Origin: Halomonas sp. CUBES01
Lineage (GTDB): Bacteria; Pseudomonadota; Gammaproteobacteria; Pseudomonadales; Halomonadaceae
Reading direction: 5' to 3'
Length of the DNA stretch: 64,000 bases
Assembly (NCBI RefSeq): GCF_020991005.1
Contig: NZ_JAJLLW010000011.1
Coordinates: 1 to 64,000 of the forward strand
Each line of letters starts with the position of its first letter. Positions within the stretch are counted from its first letter, which is position 1. Below the pieces are notes generated by a model. The model saw only the letters and a program-made list of their open reading frames with translations, was not told the origin of the DNA and searched no databases. A program made the translations under genes and the position numbers. This document shows, piece by piece, positions 1 through 9,174 of the stretch.

Positions 1-1
1 C

Positions 2-250
2 CGCATGGCGGGGGCGGGGTTCGGTATCGCCCGGGGGGCGGGGATTCTGTTGGTGGTCACGGGGCTGATCACCCTGACGCCGCTGGCGGACCTGGAGGCA
101 TGGCAGCAGTCGACGCTGCGGCCTACCTTCATCGAGCTGCGCAACTATGCCATCAATCAGCTGGACCAGTGGGGCGGTGAGCTTCCCGAAGCGCCGTCGT
201 CGCTAAACGACATCACGCTGCCGGACTTACGTCAGGCGCGCGATCGCTGA
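2..250 (+). CDS. cvpA: CvpA family protein, C-terminal part (5' truncated)
   Basis: The reading frame is open at the left window edge and ends with TGA at 248-250, so only about the last 82 residues are visible. They hold a small-residue-rich hydrophobic segment (GAGILLVVTGLITLTPLADL), the last membrane helix, then an amphipathic tail. CvpA is an inner-membrane protein linked to colicin V production and envelope stress tolerance. Its place 73 bp upstream of purF is the classic gene order and is the main support, since the fragment is short. The two genes are probably cotranscribed. Confidence 0.75.
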   Translation, partial: RMAGAGFGIARGAGILLVVTGLITLTPLADLEAWQQSTLRPTFIELRNYAINQLDQWGGELPEAPSSLNDITLPDLRQARDR

Positions 251-323
251 ACGTTTCAAGAATTTTCAAGTCATGTAACGGCTTATTGACGCCAGTAAGT
301 CGGCACTTAGCGAGGTAACGGGA

Positions 324-1844
324 ATGTGCGGTATAGTCGGTCTTCTGGCCAGGCAAGCGGTAAACCAGGGTATTTACGATGCCCTGACCGTTCTTCAGCA
401 TCGCGGCCAGGACGCTGCCGGGATGATGACTTGGAGCGAGGGACGTTTTCTGCTGCGCAAGAGTAACGGCCTGGTGCGTGATGTGTTTCACACCCGGCAC
501 ATGGCGCGTCTGAAAGGTAACCTGGGCATCGGCCACGTGCGTTACCCCACCGCCGGTTCCTCGAGCGAAGCCGAATCGCAGCCTTTTTACGTCAACTCTC
601 CCTACGGTATCGCGCTGGCGCACAACGGCAACCTGACCAATTCCGAACAGCTCAAGCAGGAGCTGTTTTCGACCGACCTCCGCCATATCAACACCAGCTC
701 GGACTCTGAAGTACTGCTCAATGTCTTTGCTCACGAGTTGGGCAAGCAGGGGCTACACCTTGAAGCCGAGGATATTTTCGACGCCGTGCGGAGAGTTCAC
801 CGGCGCTGTAACGGTGGCTACGCCGCCGTGGCAATTATCAACGGTTTTGGCATGGTGGCGTTCCGTGACCCCCATGGCATTCGTCCGGTGGTGTTCGGTA
901 CCCGGCAGGAAGACGACGGTCAGGCGGTCATGATCGCCTCTGAGTCGGTTGCGCTGGACGTGGGTGGCTTCGAGCTCGAGCGTGATCTGTCGCCCGGCGA
1001 AGCGATCTTCGTCGATATGCAGGGCCAGATTCACACCCAGGTATGCGCCGACCGTCCCCAACTGCGCTCGTGCATTTTCGAACACGTCTACCTGGCGCGG
1101 CCCGACTCGATTCTCGACGGTGCCTACGTTTACGGCACCCGCATGCAAATGGGCCGCAAGCTTGGCGACCGAGTGCTGAATGAATGGCCCGATCACGATA
1201 TCGACGTGGTGATTCCGATCCCCGATACCTCGCGTACCTCGGCGCTGGAAATGGCCCAGCATCTGGGCGTTACCTATCGCGAAGGGTTCATGAAGAACCG
1301 CTATATCGGCCGCACCTTCATCATGCCGGGGCAGACCCAGCGCAAGAAGTCGGTGCGCCAGAAGCTCAACGCCATCGATATCGAATTCAAGGACAAGAAC
1401 GTCCTGCTTGTCGATGACTCGATCGTGCGCGGCACCACCTGCAAGCAGATTATTCAGATGGCCCGCGATGCCGGGGCTCGCAACGTCTACTTTGCGTCGG
1501 CGGCGCCGCCGGTACGCTACCCGAATGTGTACGGCATCGATATGCCCGCCGCGTCGGAACTCATTGCCCACGGGCGAACCGAAGAGGAAGTGGGTCAGCT
1601 GATCGGCGCGGATCGCATCTTCTATCAGGATCTGGATGACCTGAAAGATGCCTGTCGCGAGGTCAATCCTGACCTGGAAGCCTTCGACTGTTCGGTCTTT
1701 GACGGCAACTACGTCACCGGCGATATCGATGACGCCTACCTGGCGGTTCTCGAAGCCAGCCGCAACGACCTGGCTAAAGACCAGAGCGCGGGTGACCATG
1801 CGCTCGTCGACATGCATAATCAGGACGATGACCTGGACGATTAG
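324..1844 (+). CDS. purF: Amidophosphoribosyltransferase PurF
   Basis: This is the first committed enzyme of de novo purine synthesis, making 5-phosphoribosylamine from PRPP and glutamine in the cytoplasm. The protein has 506 residues, close to the 505 of E. coli. It opens with MCGIVGLL, so Cys2 becomes the N-terminal nucleophile of the class II glutamine amidotransferase domain once Met is removed. The C-terminal phosphoribosyltransferase domain shows the PRPP loop [13 protein letters not shown] near residues 358-370. A GAGG ribosome-binding sequence lies 10 nt upstream of the ATG. It sits between cvpA and metZ, the order known from Pseudomonas. I see no purine riboswitch in the short 73-bp leader. 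Confidence 0.97.
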   Translation: MCGIVGLLARQAVNQGIYDALTVLQHRGQDAAGMMTWSEGRFLLRKSNGLVRDVFHTRHMARLKGNLGIGHVRYPTAGSSSEAESQPFYVNSPYGIALAHNGNLTNSEQLKQELFSTDLRHINTSSDSEVLLNVFAHELGKQGLHLEAEDIFDAVRRVHRRCNGGYAAVAIINGFGMVAFRDPHGIRPVVFGTRQEDDGQAVMIASESVALDVGGFELERDLSPGEAIFVDMQGQIHTQVCADRPQLRSCIFEHVYLARPDSILDGAYVYGTRMQMGRKLGDRVLNEWPDHDIDVVIPIPDTSRTSALEMAQHLGVTYREGFMKNRYIGRTFIMPGQTQRKKSVRQKLNAIDIEFKDKNVLLVDDSIVRGTTCKQIIQMARDAGARNVYFASAAPPVRYPNVYGIDMPAASELIAHGRTEEEVGQLIGADRIFYQDLDDLKDACREVNPDLEAFDCSVFDGNYVTGDIDDAYLAVLEASRNDLAKDQSAGDHALVDMHNQDDDLDD

Positions 1845-1882
1845 GCCAAGCCCCTTTGATGTAGCTGAACAAGAGACTCGCC

Positions 1883-3082
1883 ATGCATGATGACAGCCAG
1901 CAAGACGCGTGGTCGCTAGAAACCCTGGCGATCCGCGCCGGCCACGAGCGCACCTTCGAGCAGGAGCACGCCGAGCCCATTTTTCCTACCTCCAGCTTCG
2001 TGTATGGCAGCGCCGCCGAAGCGGCGCGCAAGTTCGGTGGGCATGAGGCCGGCAACGTCTATTCCCGCTTTACCAACCCGACCGTGCATACCTTTGAACG
2101 CCGTCTGGCGGCGCTGGAAGGCGGCGAGCGTTGCGTGGCCACCAGTTCGGGCATGTCGGCCATCCTGTCGACTGTGCTTGCGCTGCTGTCGTCCGGCGAT
2201 GAGATTGTCGCCTCGCGGTCACTGTTTGGCTCGACGGTCAGCCTGTTTGACAAGTACTTCGGCAAGTTTGGCATTACCACGCGCTACGTTGAGCTTTCCG
2301 ACCTGGCGGCCTGGGAAGCGGCCATTACCCCTAAAACGCGCCTGCTGTTTGCCGAAACGCCGTCCAACCCGCTCTCGGAAGTGGCCGATATTGCCGCACT
2401 TTCAGCGCTGGCCAAGCGGCATGAGGCGTGGCTGGCCATCGATAACTGCTTTCTGACCCCTGCGCTTCAGCAGCCCATCGCCTTGGGCGCTGATCTGGTG
2501 ATCCACTCCGCTACCAAGTACCTCGATGGCCAGGGGCGGGCGGTAGGCGGCGCTGTGGTCGGCAAGCACGATGTGCTGGAAGAGGTGTTTGGCGTCGTGC
2601 GTACCTGCGGTCCCTGCATGAGCCCGTTCAACGCCTGGATATTCACCAAGGGACTGGAAACGCTCTCGCTGCGCATGAAGGCGCACTGCGAGCAGGCGCT
2701 GACCCTCGCCCGGTGGCTTGATGCCCACCCAGCGGTCACCAAGGTGTTTTACAGCGGCCTTGAGGATCACCCCCAGCATGACCTGGCCAAGAAGCAGCAG
2801 GAGGGCTTTGGTGCCGTGTTAGGCTTCGAGGTGATCTTCGGCCAGGAGGCTGCCTGGAAGGTAATCGATGCCACCCGCATGCTGTCGATTACCGGCAACC
2901 TCGGCGATGTCAAAACCACGATCACCCATCCGGCCACCACCACTCATGGCCGTCTGAGCGATGAACAACGCGCGGCGGCGGGGATTACGCCAGGGCTGGT
3001 GCGTGTGGCGGTGGGGCTGGAAAGTCAGCGGGACATTCAGCACGACCTCGCCCGTGGTCTGGACGCCTTGCTGCAGGGCTAA
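1883..3082 (+). CDS. metZ: O-succinylhomoserine sulfhydrylase MetZ
   Basis: This 399-residue PLP enzyme of the Cys/Met metabolism family converts O-succinylhomoserine and sulfide to homocysteine, bypassing cystathionine in methionine synthesis. The PLP lysine lies in HSATKYLDGQGR, a form of the motif typical of MetZ rather than MetB or MetC. The residues VATSSGMSAI and AETPSNPL line the cofactor site. It starts 38 bp after purF on the same strand, as in pseudomonads, and is followed by an intrinsic terminator. A cystathionine gamma-synthase role cannot be excluded by eye, but the motif and synteny favour direct sulfhydrylation. Confidence 0.92.
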   Translation: MHDDSQQDAWSLETLAIRAGHERTFEQEHAEPIFPTSSFVYGSAAEAARKFGGHEAGNVYSRFTNPTVHTFERRLAALEGGERCVATSSGMSAILSTVLALLSSGDEIVASRSLFGSTVSLFDKYFGKFGITTRYVELSDLAAWEAAITPKTRLLFAETPSNPLSEVADIAALSALAKRHEAWLAIDNCFLTPALQQPIALGADLVIHSATKYLDGQGRAVGGAVVGKHDVLEEVFGVVRTCGPCMSPFNAWIFTKGLETLSLRMKAHCEQALTLARWLDAHPAVTKVFYSGLEDHPQHDLAKKQQEGFGAVLGFEVIFGQEAAWKVIDATRMLSITGNLGDVKTTITHPATTTHGRLSDEQRAAAGITPGLVRVAVGLESQRDIQHDLARGLDALLQG

Positions 3083-3099
3083 GCGCGTCTTGCCTGTTG

Positions 3100-3129
3100 A
3101 AAAAAACCGGTCAAAAGGCCGGTTTTTTT
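3100..3129 (+). terminator. Rho-independent terminator after metZ
   Basis: A 10-bp stem (AAAAAACCGG paired with CCGGTTTTTT) with an 8-nt loop ends in a T-run. It lies 18 bp after the metZ stop and closes the cvpA-purF-metZ unit. Confidence 0.85.
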
Positions 3130-3273
3130 ATGCGCCCAAGGCCAGCCCATAAGCCGTCCAACGTTTTTTACGAATGATAGGTTCTGGTTTTTTCAGCGGT
3201 TTACAAACCACTTTAGCGCTATCATCGTTTCATCATCACGCTCATGGAGAGCGTCTTTTAAAGGAAATAAACG

Positions 3274-3819
3274 ATGTGGCGTAACACGCAGGTGGGGTGG
3301 GGCGTTATCAGCATTGCGCTGCACTGGCTCAGTGCTAGCACCATTGTAGGGTTATTCGCGCTGGGCTGGTGGATGACCGGACTGGGGTACTATGATACTT
3401 GGTACAACCTTGGGCCCTGGGTTCATCGCTCGGTGGGCATTGTACTTTTCATGGTAACGCTCGCGCGCCTCGTCTGGCGCTTGACGCAGCCGACACCGCA
3501 GGGGCATGGCAGTCGACTTGAGGTCTTGATGGCCCACTTGGGCCATATCACGCTGTATGTTCTGTTGCTGTTCGTGATGACCACCGGGTACCTGATCTCG
3601 ACGGCGGACGGCGGCGGTATCAGCGTTTTTGGCTGGTTCGAGGTGCCAGCGCTGGTACACGGATTGCCCCAGCAGGCGCTGATTGCCGGGGATCTGCACT
3701 GGTACAGCGCCTGGGCGCTGATGTTATTGGCGGTGGGGCATTCGCTGGCCGCCTTAAAGCACCATTTGATCGATCGCCATGACACCCTGCTGCGCATGTT
3801 GAAACCGACGTCACGTTAA
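3274..3819 (+). CDS. Cytochrome b561 family protein (YceJ-like)
   Basis: This is a 181-residue integral membrane protein with four hydrophobic helices. Histidines suited to ligating two b-type haems sit in the helices: ALHWLSAS near residue 14, WVHRSVGIVL, AHLGHITLY, and GDLHWYSAW with VGHSLAALKHH towards the end. Family members move electrons between quinol and periplasmic acceptors. An AAGGA ribosome-binding site precedes the ATG at 3274. The next gene encodes a YceI protein, the same pairing as yceJ-yceI of E. coli, which suggests that the two act together at the inner membrane and periplasm. The substrate is not known. Confidence 0.88.
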   Translation: MWRNTQVGWGVISIALHWLSASTIVGLFALGWWMTGLGYYDTWYNLGPWVHRSVGIVLFMVTLARLVWRLTQPTPQGHGSRLEVLMAHLGHITLYVLLLFVMTTGYLISTADGGGISVFGWFEVPALVHGLPQQALIAGDLHWYSAWALMLLAVGHSLAALKHHLIDRHDTLLRMLKPTSR

Positions 3820-3902
3820 CGTATCGGGCTTTCCCCACCGGGAGGGCTTCAAGGGGCACCCTTACAAGACGGTGCTTTATCATCGAGAAAGGAGTTGCAC
3901 GC

Positions 3903-4487
3903 ATGTTGAAGAAAACCGTACTGACCACGGCCGTGGCCGCCGCTGGACTCTTCACGCTTGGCCAGGCCCAGGCCGCTGACTACACCATCGATACCGAAGG
4001 ACAGCATGCCTTCGTACAGTTCAAGATCAGCCACCTTGGCTATTCCTACATCCTGGGCAGCTTTGAAGAGTTTTCCGGTGATTTCAGCTACGACCCGGAA
4101 GATCTTGAGGCGTCGTCTGTCGAGATGGAAGTCCAGGTTGATAGCTTGAACAGCAACCACGCTGAGCGCGACCGCCATATTCTGAGCAGCGACTTCCTTA
4201 ACGTCGATGAATACCCAACCGCTACCTTTAGCTCAACCGGGTTTGAGTCGACCGGTGACAACGAAGGGGTCGTAACCGGTGATCTCACCCTGCATGGTCA
4301 AACCCAGGAAGTTGAAATGCCTGTGACCATGATGGGCGAAGGTGAGGATCCCTGGGGCGGCTATCGTGCCGGCTTTGAAGGCAGCACCATGATCACGCTG
4401 AGCGATTTTGACATCGACATGAGCGAATTCCCTGAAGCCATGCACGAGCTTGAGCTGTATGTGACCTTCGAAGGTATTCGCCAGTAA
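3903..4487 (+). CDS. yceI: YceI family periplasmic lipid-binding protein
   Basis: The 194-residue protein begins with a clear signal peptide (basic MLKKT, hydrophobic core, cleavage after AQA near residue 24). The mature part is the YceI lipocalin-like beta barrel: Y-x-I-D start, VQFKISHLGYSYILGSF, repeated D/E-rich strands, and a DFDIDMSEF strand near the end. Such proteins bind isoprenoid lipids in the periplasm. The mature chain is very acidic, as expected for a halophile's exported protein. It follows the b561 gene by 83 bp with its own GGAG-type ribosome-binding site and is followed by a strong terminator. Confidence 0.93.
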   Translation: MLKKTVLTTAVAAAGLFTLGQAQAADYTIDTEGQHAFVQFKISHLGYSYILGSFEEFSGDFSYDPEDLEASSVEMEVQVDSLNSNHAERDRHILSSDFLNVDEYPTATFSSTGFESTGDNEGVVTGDLTLHGQTQEVEMPVTMMGEGEDPWGGYRAGFEGSTMITLSDFDIDMSEFPEAMHELELYVTFEGIRQ

Positions 4488-4498
4488 CACGACGTTTA

Positions 4499-4536
4499 AA
4501 AACGCCACCGCTCCCTGGGGAGCGGTGGCGTTTTTT
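4499..4536 (+). terminator. Rho-independent terminator after yceI
   Basis: A long GC-rich stem (AACGCCACCGCTCC with GGAGCGGTGGCGTT) and a CTGG tetraloop run into TTTTTT. It ends the yceJ-yceI unit 11 bp after the stop codon. Confidence 0.93.
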
Positions 4537-4562
4537 GCGTTTATTCAACAGGAGTAGAGGCG

Positions 4563-5915
4563 TTGGTGGCTAGCACTGAGCAAACGGCAGGACTGGGTAA
4601 AACCCTGTGGCGTCAAACCTGGCCCATGGCCATCGGGGTGCTATCGCTACTCGGCTTCCAACTGGTCGATAGCGCCTTTATTGCCCGCCTGGGCACGGTT
4701 CCCCTGGCGGCCCAGTCTTTTACCTTTCCGCTGTCGTTTCTGATTATCGGCATTCAGGTAGGGATGGGGATCGCTATCGCGGCGCTGATTTCCCGAGCGC
4801 TGGGAGCCGGTGAGCAGGCCCGAGCCAAGCGCTTGAGCAGCCTGGTGTTGATGGCCGGTGGGGTGGTCATCGCCTGTCTGTGTATTGCCCTCGGGATATT
4901 CCAGATCCCGATTTTCAGTTTGCTGGGTGCCGAGAGCAATACCTTTGGTTATCTGCGCAGCTATTGGCCGCCGCAACTGCTGGCGGCCTGGATCGGCGCC
5001 GTGCTTTATTTCATGTACAGCGTCTTTCGCGCCTACGGCGATACGCGCTTGCCCGGCAAGATGATGGTGATTACCAGCCTGATCAATCTGGCCCTGGACC
5101 CGCTGCTGATCTTTGGCGTGGGGCCCTGGGCAGGGTGGGGGTTGCCGGGCGCCGCTTGGGCGACGGCCATCGCGTTCAGCATTGGGCTGGTGGTGACCGG
5201 TGGACGACTATGGCAGAGAGCCTGGGCGTCGCGGCAAGGCTTATGGCAGGAAGGACGGCAGTCCTGGCGGCCGTTTTTGGGGATTGCCGCGCCGGCCATG
5301 GTAAGCCAGTTGATGCCGCCGCTGGCGGCCATGCTGGCAATCGCCGTAGTGGCGGGGCTAGGTGAAAGTCAGGTGGCTGCCTGGGGGCTTGCCAGCCGAC
5401 TGGAAACCCTGTCGCTGATGGTCATCCTGGCCATGACCATGTCGCTGCCGCCCTGGTTAGGGCGCTGCTACGGTGCCGGTGACTGGGGGCAGATCCATCG
5501 CCTGTTGCGCCTGGCGCTAGGCGTTGCGGTGGTATGGCAACTGTCGCTGGGTATCGTGCTGGCGCTCGGCGCGCCATGGCTGGGTATGGTGCTGGCGGGT
5601 AATCCCGAGGTGCAGGATGAACTGGTACTGCTGATTCGCTTTCTGCTGCCGAGCTACGCGGCGCTGGGGGTTTGCATGTTGATCGTGTCTGCCGGTAACG
5701 CGCTGGGGTGGCCGCTGCGCGCGATGCTGCTGTCAGCAGCACGCCTGTTCGTGTGCTATTTACCCTGCCTGTGGCTCGGTGAACAGCTGGCCGGTTGGTG
5801 GGGGCTGGCCGCCGGAGCGGCCGTTGGCAATCTGCTGGCCGGGTTGGCCGCCTGGCTGATGCTGCGGCGTATTCTGTCGCGTGCGCATCGCCAGGCAGGC
5901 GTTAGGGCGCGCTGA
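4563..5915 (+). CDS. MATE family efflux transporter (DinF/NorM-like)
   Basis: The 450-residue protein shows about 12 hydrophobic helices and the internal two-fold pattern of MATE transporters: an early QLVDSAFIARLGTVPLAA segment, then YFMYSVFRAYGDTRLP, and AAWGLASRLETLSLM opening the second half. Such pumps export cationic drugs or metabolites in exchange for Na+ or H+. No ATG is available: GGAG at 4551-4554 sits 8 nt before TTG 4563 and 11 nt before GTG 4566, so either rare start is possible. The 3' end overlaps the convergent permease gene by 14 bp. The substrate cannot be predicted. Confidence 0.88.
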   Translation: MVASTEQTAGLGKTLWRQTWPMAIGVLSLLGFQLVDSAFIARLGTVPLAAQSFTFPLSFLIIGIQVGMGIAIAALISRALGAGEQARAKRLSSLVLMAGGVVIACLCIALGIFQIPIFSLLGAESNTFGYLRSYWPPQLLAAWIGAVLYFMYSVFRAYGDTRLPGKMMVITSLINLALDPLLIFGVGPWAGWGLPGAAWATAIAFSIGLVVTGGRLWQRAWASRQGLWQEGRQSWRPFLGIAAPAMVSQLMPPLAAMLAIAVVAGLGESQVAAWGLASRLETLSLMVILAMTMSLPPWLGRCYGAGDWGQIHRLLRLALGVAVVWQLSLGIVLALGAPWLGMVLAGNPEVQDELVLLIRFLLPSYAALGVCMLIVSAGNALGWPLRAMLLSAARLFVCYLPCLWLGEQLAGWWGLAAGAAVGNLLAGLAAWLMLRRILSRAHRQAGVRAR

Positions 5916-7389
5916 CGTTGGCGCGCTCCTGGAAGGCGAAGTAACCAAACAATAGCGCCATGGCCAGGTAGCCCATCACAAAGTTGGGGGCTGCGTTGAT
6001 GGAAAGTTCAGGGGCGTGCATCAAGCCAAAGAACGCAAAGGCCGCCGCGATCAGGGCAAAGGTCGCCGCACGCCGGAATTGATGATCGATCACTGAAACG
6101 GTCATTGCGCCCAGGAAGATCGCCATGAACATGGCACCCTGTCCGGCGGCGACAATCGAGGTCGAAATATCGCTGACGATGTCCTCGGCACCACGGTTGA
6201 AGCGCGTCATTACGTAGTTGGCAAAGTAGGGCAGCATGGCCAGGGCTACTGCAGGATAGTAACGGGTATCGTTGGCCTGAAACGCCGTGGCGATCATGGA
6301 AATCCCCACGAATACCAGAATAGGGGCGACCACGGACACGGGAATGATGGCCGAAATCATGGCAATCAGGCCGAACATGGTGGCAATGGCGTAGACAGCC
6401 CCGTTCAGCAGGCTGTAGCCGCGCCCGGCCCCCATCCACTTCGCCCCGACGGTGGCAATGTACACCGTCGTGGGAAAGACCCCGCCAAACAGTGCGCCAA
6501 TCATGGTGCCCACGCCGTCTACCGCCTGGCATTCACGCACGTCATACTTGTCGCCAGCGGCTTCCATGGCTTCGACGTTGTTCATGGTTTCAATGGCGTT
6601 ATATAGCGTGATCGGCAGCACTACGGTAAGAATGGCGAGCATGCCGGTGGCCAGCAGCCCCAGGCCCTCCCACCAGGCCAGGTTGGGTAGCAGCGGGTAA
6701 AAGCCAAGGTGGGTAAACGCATCGCTGAAGCGCTCACCACCTGCGTCGCCGATCAGGTAGGCCATGGCGCTGCCCACGATGATGGCAAACAGTGACGTGG
6801 GAATCTTGAAGGGCATGCTGACGCGAGCAATCAGGCCAACGATGATGATGGCCAGAACCAGCAAGCCGATCACTGGCATCTCCAGCGTCTTGAATAGCAT
6901 TTCACCGGCAATGAAGGTCAGTGCGACCCCGGCAACGGCGCCGAGCATGGCCGCCCTTGGAAGATGATACTGAACCCAGCGACCGATGAGGCTGATAGCC
7001 GCTTCGATTGCGCCGCTGATGAAACAAGCGGCGACCGCCACTTTCCAGGCGAGCGTCACGTCCCCGGTCAACTCCTTGGCGGGCAACAGAACGCCAAACA
7101 GGAAGACAAACATCACCGGCGTTGAAATGCCGTAGGACAAGGCGGTGACGTCGCTGCGCTGCTCTTTGCGTGCCAGCCGTGCGGCGCTCCAGGCGTAATA
7201 GAAATTGCCGACCATCACCGCTACTGCCGCTCCGGGAAGCACCTGGCCGTAAACGATCGAGGCGGGAAAGCCCATGCCCAGCATGGTGATGGCAATGATC
7301 ACAAAATTCGCAATGTTATTCTGGAACAGGGCGAAAAATGCGTCGGTGTCTTCTTTCTTGTACCAAGGATAGTGGTGTGGCGTCGCCAT
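5902..7389 (-). CDS. NCS2-type (xanthine/uracil family) permease
   Basis: This 495-residue membrane protein has about 12-14 hydrophobic segments. Its layout follows nucleobase transporters: early GMGFPASIVYGQVLPG, TALSYGISTPVMFVFLFGV, and a late GALFGGVFPTTVYIATVGAKWMGA-type loop. It is more divergent than the AzgA- and UraA-type permeases elsewhere in this window. An in-frame open stretch extends 78 codons upstream, but the start at 7389 (MATPHHYPWYKKEDTDAFFA) fits the family, and the extension crosses the upstream gene's terminator. The leader contains a GC hairpin and a TTGAC-N6-GTCAA palindrome. The substrate is uncertain. Confidence 0.8.
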   Translation of the reverse strand: MATPHHYPWYKKEDTDAFFALFQNNIANFVIIAITMLGMGFPASIVYGQVLPGAAVAVMVGNFYYAWSAARLARKEQRSDVTALSYGISTPVMFVFLFGVLLPAKELTGDVTLAWKVAVAACFISGAIEAAISLIGRWVQYHLPRAAMLGAVAGVALTFIAGEMLFKTLEMPVIGLLVLAIIIVGLIARVSMPFKIPTSLFAIIVGSAMAYLIGDAGGERFSDAFTHLGFYPLLPNLAWWEGLGLLATGMLAILTVVLPITLYNAIETMNNVEAMEAAGDKYDVRECQAVDGVGTMIGALFGGVFPTTVYIATVGAKWMGAGRGYSLLNGAVYAIATMFGLIAMISAIIPVSVVAPILVFVGISMIATAFQANDTRYYPAVALAMLPYFANYVMTRFNRGAEDIVSDISTSIVAAGQGAMFMAIFLGAMTVSVIDHQFRRAATFALIAAAFAFFGLMHAPELSINAAPNFVMGYLAMALLFGYFAFQERANVSAP

Positions 7390-7448
7390 GGGGGCCTCTG
7401 AGTTATGGGTGTTGTTGACGGCAAGGCTAAGGAGAGTGTGGCGTCGAT

Positions 7449-7464
7449 TTGACTGATCGGTCAA
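7449..7464. promoter_or_regulatory. Palindrome, possible operator upstream of the permease
   Basis: TTGACTGATCGGTCAA is a near-perfect 16-bp palindrome (TTGAC-N6-GTCAA) 60 bp before the permease start. A GC-rich hairpin (GGGACGCCGCAAGGCGTCCC) lies just beyond it. The symmetry suits a dimeric repressor such as a GntR or LysR family protein, but no regulator is identified. Confidence 0.35.
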
Positions 7465-7551
7465 CTCCCGCCTTGCGGGGGACGCCGCAAGGCGTCCCAG
7501 CGCTGGCGACGAAGGCGCAATTCTACACAACCCCAACGGCATGCCCAAGAT

Positions 7552-7579
7552 ACAAAAATGCCCAGGCAAGCCTGGGCAT
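7552..7579 (-). terminator. Rho-independent terminator after the aminotransferase gene
   Basis: On the minus strand a perfect 8-bp stem (GCCCAGGC/GCCTGGGC) is followed by ATTTTTG. It lies 25 bp after the aminotransferase stop and separates that operon from the permease gene. Confidence 0.8.
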
Positions 7580-7603
7580 GATGGGGCGTGTTGCCATGCT
7601 TTG

Positions 7604-8794
7604 CTAGTCGTTAACCGCAGCAATCGCCTTGGCGAGGTAGGGCAGGTTTTCCTGGGAGAAGCCCGCCACGTTGGCCCGCCCTGAGCGCACCATGTAGATG
7701 CCGAACTCGTCGCGCAGCCGGTCGACCTGGTCGGGCGTCAGGCCGGTATAGGAGAACATGCCGCGCTGCTCGGCAACGCAGGCATACTTCTCAGCCAGCC
7801 CGTAGGGCTTGAGGGCTTCAACGAAGTCGCGGCGCAGGGTGTTGATGCGGTCACGCATTTCGGTGAGCTCTTCGCGCCACATGGCGGAAAGCTCAGCGTC
7901 ATGCAGAATTTCACTGACGATGGCACCGCCGTGTGCCGGCGGGTTGGAGTAATTCTCCCGGGCCACGATCGCCACCTGCGAGCGAATGTTTTCCATTTGC
8001 TCGCTGTCCTTGGCCACCATGATCAAGCAGCCGGTTCGCTCGCAGTAGATGCCGAAGTTCTTCGAGCAGGAGCTGGTGATAATGACCTCATCGAGCTGCT
8101 CGGCAAATAGCCGAACGCCGTAGGCGTCTTCGTCAAGCCCGGCGCCAAAGCCCTGGTAAGCAAAGTCGATCAGCGGCAACAGCTGGCGCTCCTTGACCAC
8201 CTCGAGCACCTGCTGCCACTGCGATGGAGAAAGGTCGAAGCCGGTCGGGTTATGGCAGCAGGCGTGGAGCACGACCACATCGCCTTCGGGGATCTTTTTC
8301 AACGCGCCCAGCATGCCGTTGAAGTCGAGACGGTTGTCGGGGTCGACGTAGGGGTATTTATGCAGCTCGATACCCGCAGCAGTAAAAATGCCGTGGTGGT
8401 TTGGCCAGGTGGGGTCGCTGACCCAGATGCCTCTACCCGGCAGCTGGGTGGCAATGAAGTCTGCGGCCAGGCGCAGAGCGCCGGTGCCCCCCGGCGACTG
8501 GGTAGCGCTGGCGCGGTTGGCCTCGAGCACCGGCGAACCGGCGCCCAGCACCATCGGCAGTACCACGCCGCCGTACGCGGGCGCGCCGTGCGAACCAATG
8601 TAGGTCTTGGTGGTTTCGTTGCTGAGCAAGCGAGCTTCGGCTTCTTTGACCGCGCGCATCACTGGCGTATTGCCGTGCGCATCGCGGTAAACGCCAACGC
8701 CTAGGTCGACTTTCTGCGGATTGGTGTCTTTTTTGAAAGCTTCGATTAGCCCAAGAATGGCGTCTCCGGGGACTCGCTCAATGTGCTCAAACAT
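7604..8794 (-). CDS. tyrB: Aromatic amino acid aminotransferase (aspartate aminotransferase fold)
   Basis: The 396-residue class I PLP transaminase matches the AspC/TyrB/PhhC group: VDLGVGVYRD near residue 31, the HNPTGFD asparagine, and the PLP lysine in SSCSKNFGIYCERTG. The start ATG follows the phhB stop codon directly (TAA-ATG), with a GAGG site inside the end of phhB, so the two are translationally coupled. In Pseudomonas the phhA-phhB-phhC operon degrades phenylalanine, and PhhC is this enzyme. The context therefore favours an aromatic substrate, though aspartate activity is common in the family. Confidence 0.9.
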   Translation of the reverse strand: MFEHIERVPGDAILGLIEAFKKDTNPQKVDLGVGVYRDAHGNTPVMRAVKEAEARLLSNETTKTYIGSHGAPAYGGVVLPMVLGAGSPVLEANRASATQSPGGTGALRLAADFIATQLPGRGIWVSDPTWPNHHGIFTAAGIELHKYPYVDPDNRLDFNGMLGALKKIPEGDVVVLHACCHNPTGFDLSPSQWQQVLEVVKERQLLPLIDFAYQGFGAGLDEDAYGVRLFAEQLDEVIITSSCSKNFGIYCERTGCLIMVAKDSEQMENIRSQVAIVARENYSNPPAHGGAIVSEILHDAELSAMWREELTEMRDRINTLRRDFVEALKPYGLAEKYACVAEQRGMFSYTGLTPDQVDRLRDEFGIYMVRSGRANVAGFSQENLPYLAKAIAAVND

Positions 8795-9133
8795 TTATTC
8801 GGCTACCTCGTCGGTTCTAGCGGCAAGAATGAAATCATTTTGATGCAGGCCATCAATGGCATGGCTCCACCAGGTGACCGTGGTTTTACCGTATTCGGTC
8901 GTGATCGCAGGGTGGTGCCCGGCCTGTTCGGCCAGCTCGCCGACGCGGTTGGTAAACGCAAGCGCGCCAACGAAGTCACTAAACGTATAACTGCGTGACA
9001 GCTTCATGATGCCATCGTGATCGACAATCTGCCACTGGGAGAGCTCGTTTAGCTGGCTTTCGCACTCGCTACGGGTCATTGGCCGTGCGTTGCCGCTGCA
9101 GGGTTCACACTGTTGCTTTGCTAGTGACGTCAT
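8795..9133 (-). CDS. phhB: Pterin-4a-carbinolamine dehydratase PhhB
   Basis: The 112-residue protein regenerates the pterin cofactor of phenylalanine hydroxylase by dehydrating 4a-hydroxytetrahydropterin. The family signature is visible as AGHHPAITTEYGKTTVTWWS followed by HAIDGLHQND. An AAGGAG site 8 nt upstream fixes the start at 9133, which is better than an upstream in-frame ATG that lacks one. The gene lies upstream of the aromatic aminotransferase but no phenylalanine hydroxylase gene (phhA) is present. That is odd for the usual phhABC order, so phhA is either elsewhere or absent. Confidence 0.92.
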   Translation of the reverse strand: MTSLAKQQCEPCSGNARPMTRSECESQLNELSQWQIVDHDGIMKLSRSYTFSDFVGALAFTNRVGELAEQAGHHPAITTEYGKTTVTWWSHAIDGLHQNDFILAARTDEVAE

Positions 9134-9174
9134 TAGGCTATCTCCTTGATAAGGGTTATGAATGACTGACTCTT

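Noticed and set aside
753..1817. 354-codon open frame antisense to purF
   Set aside because: It is a shadow of a clear purF gene, with no motif or start signal.
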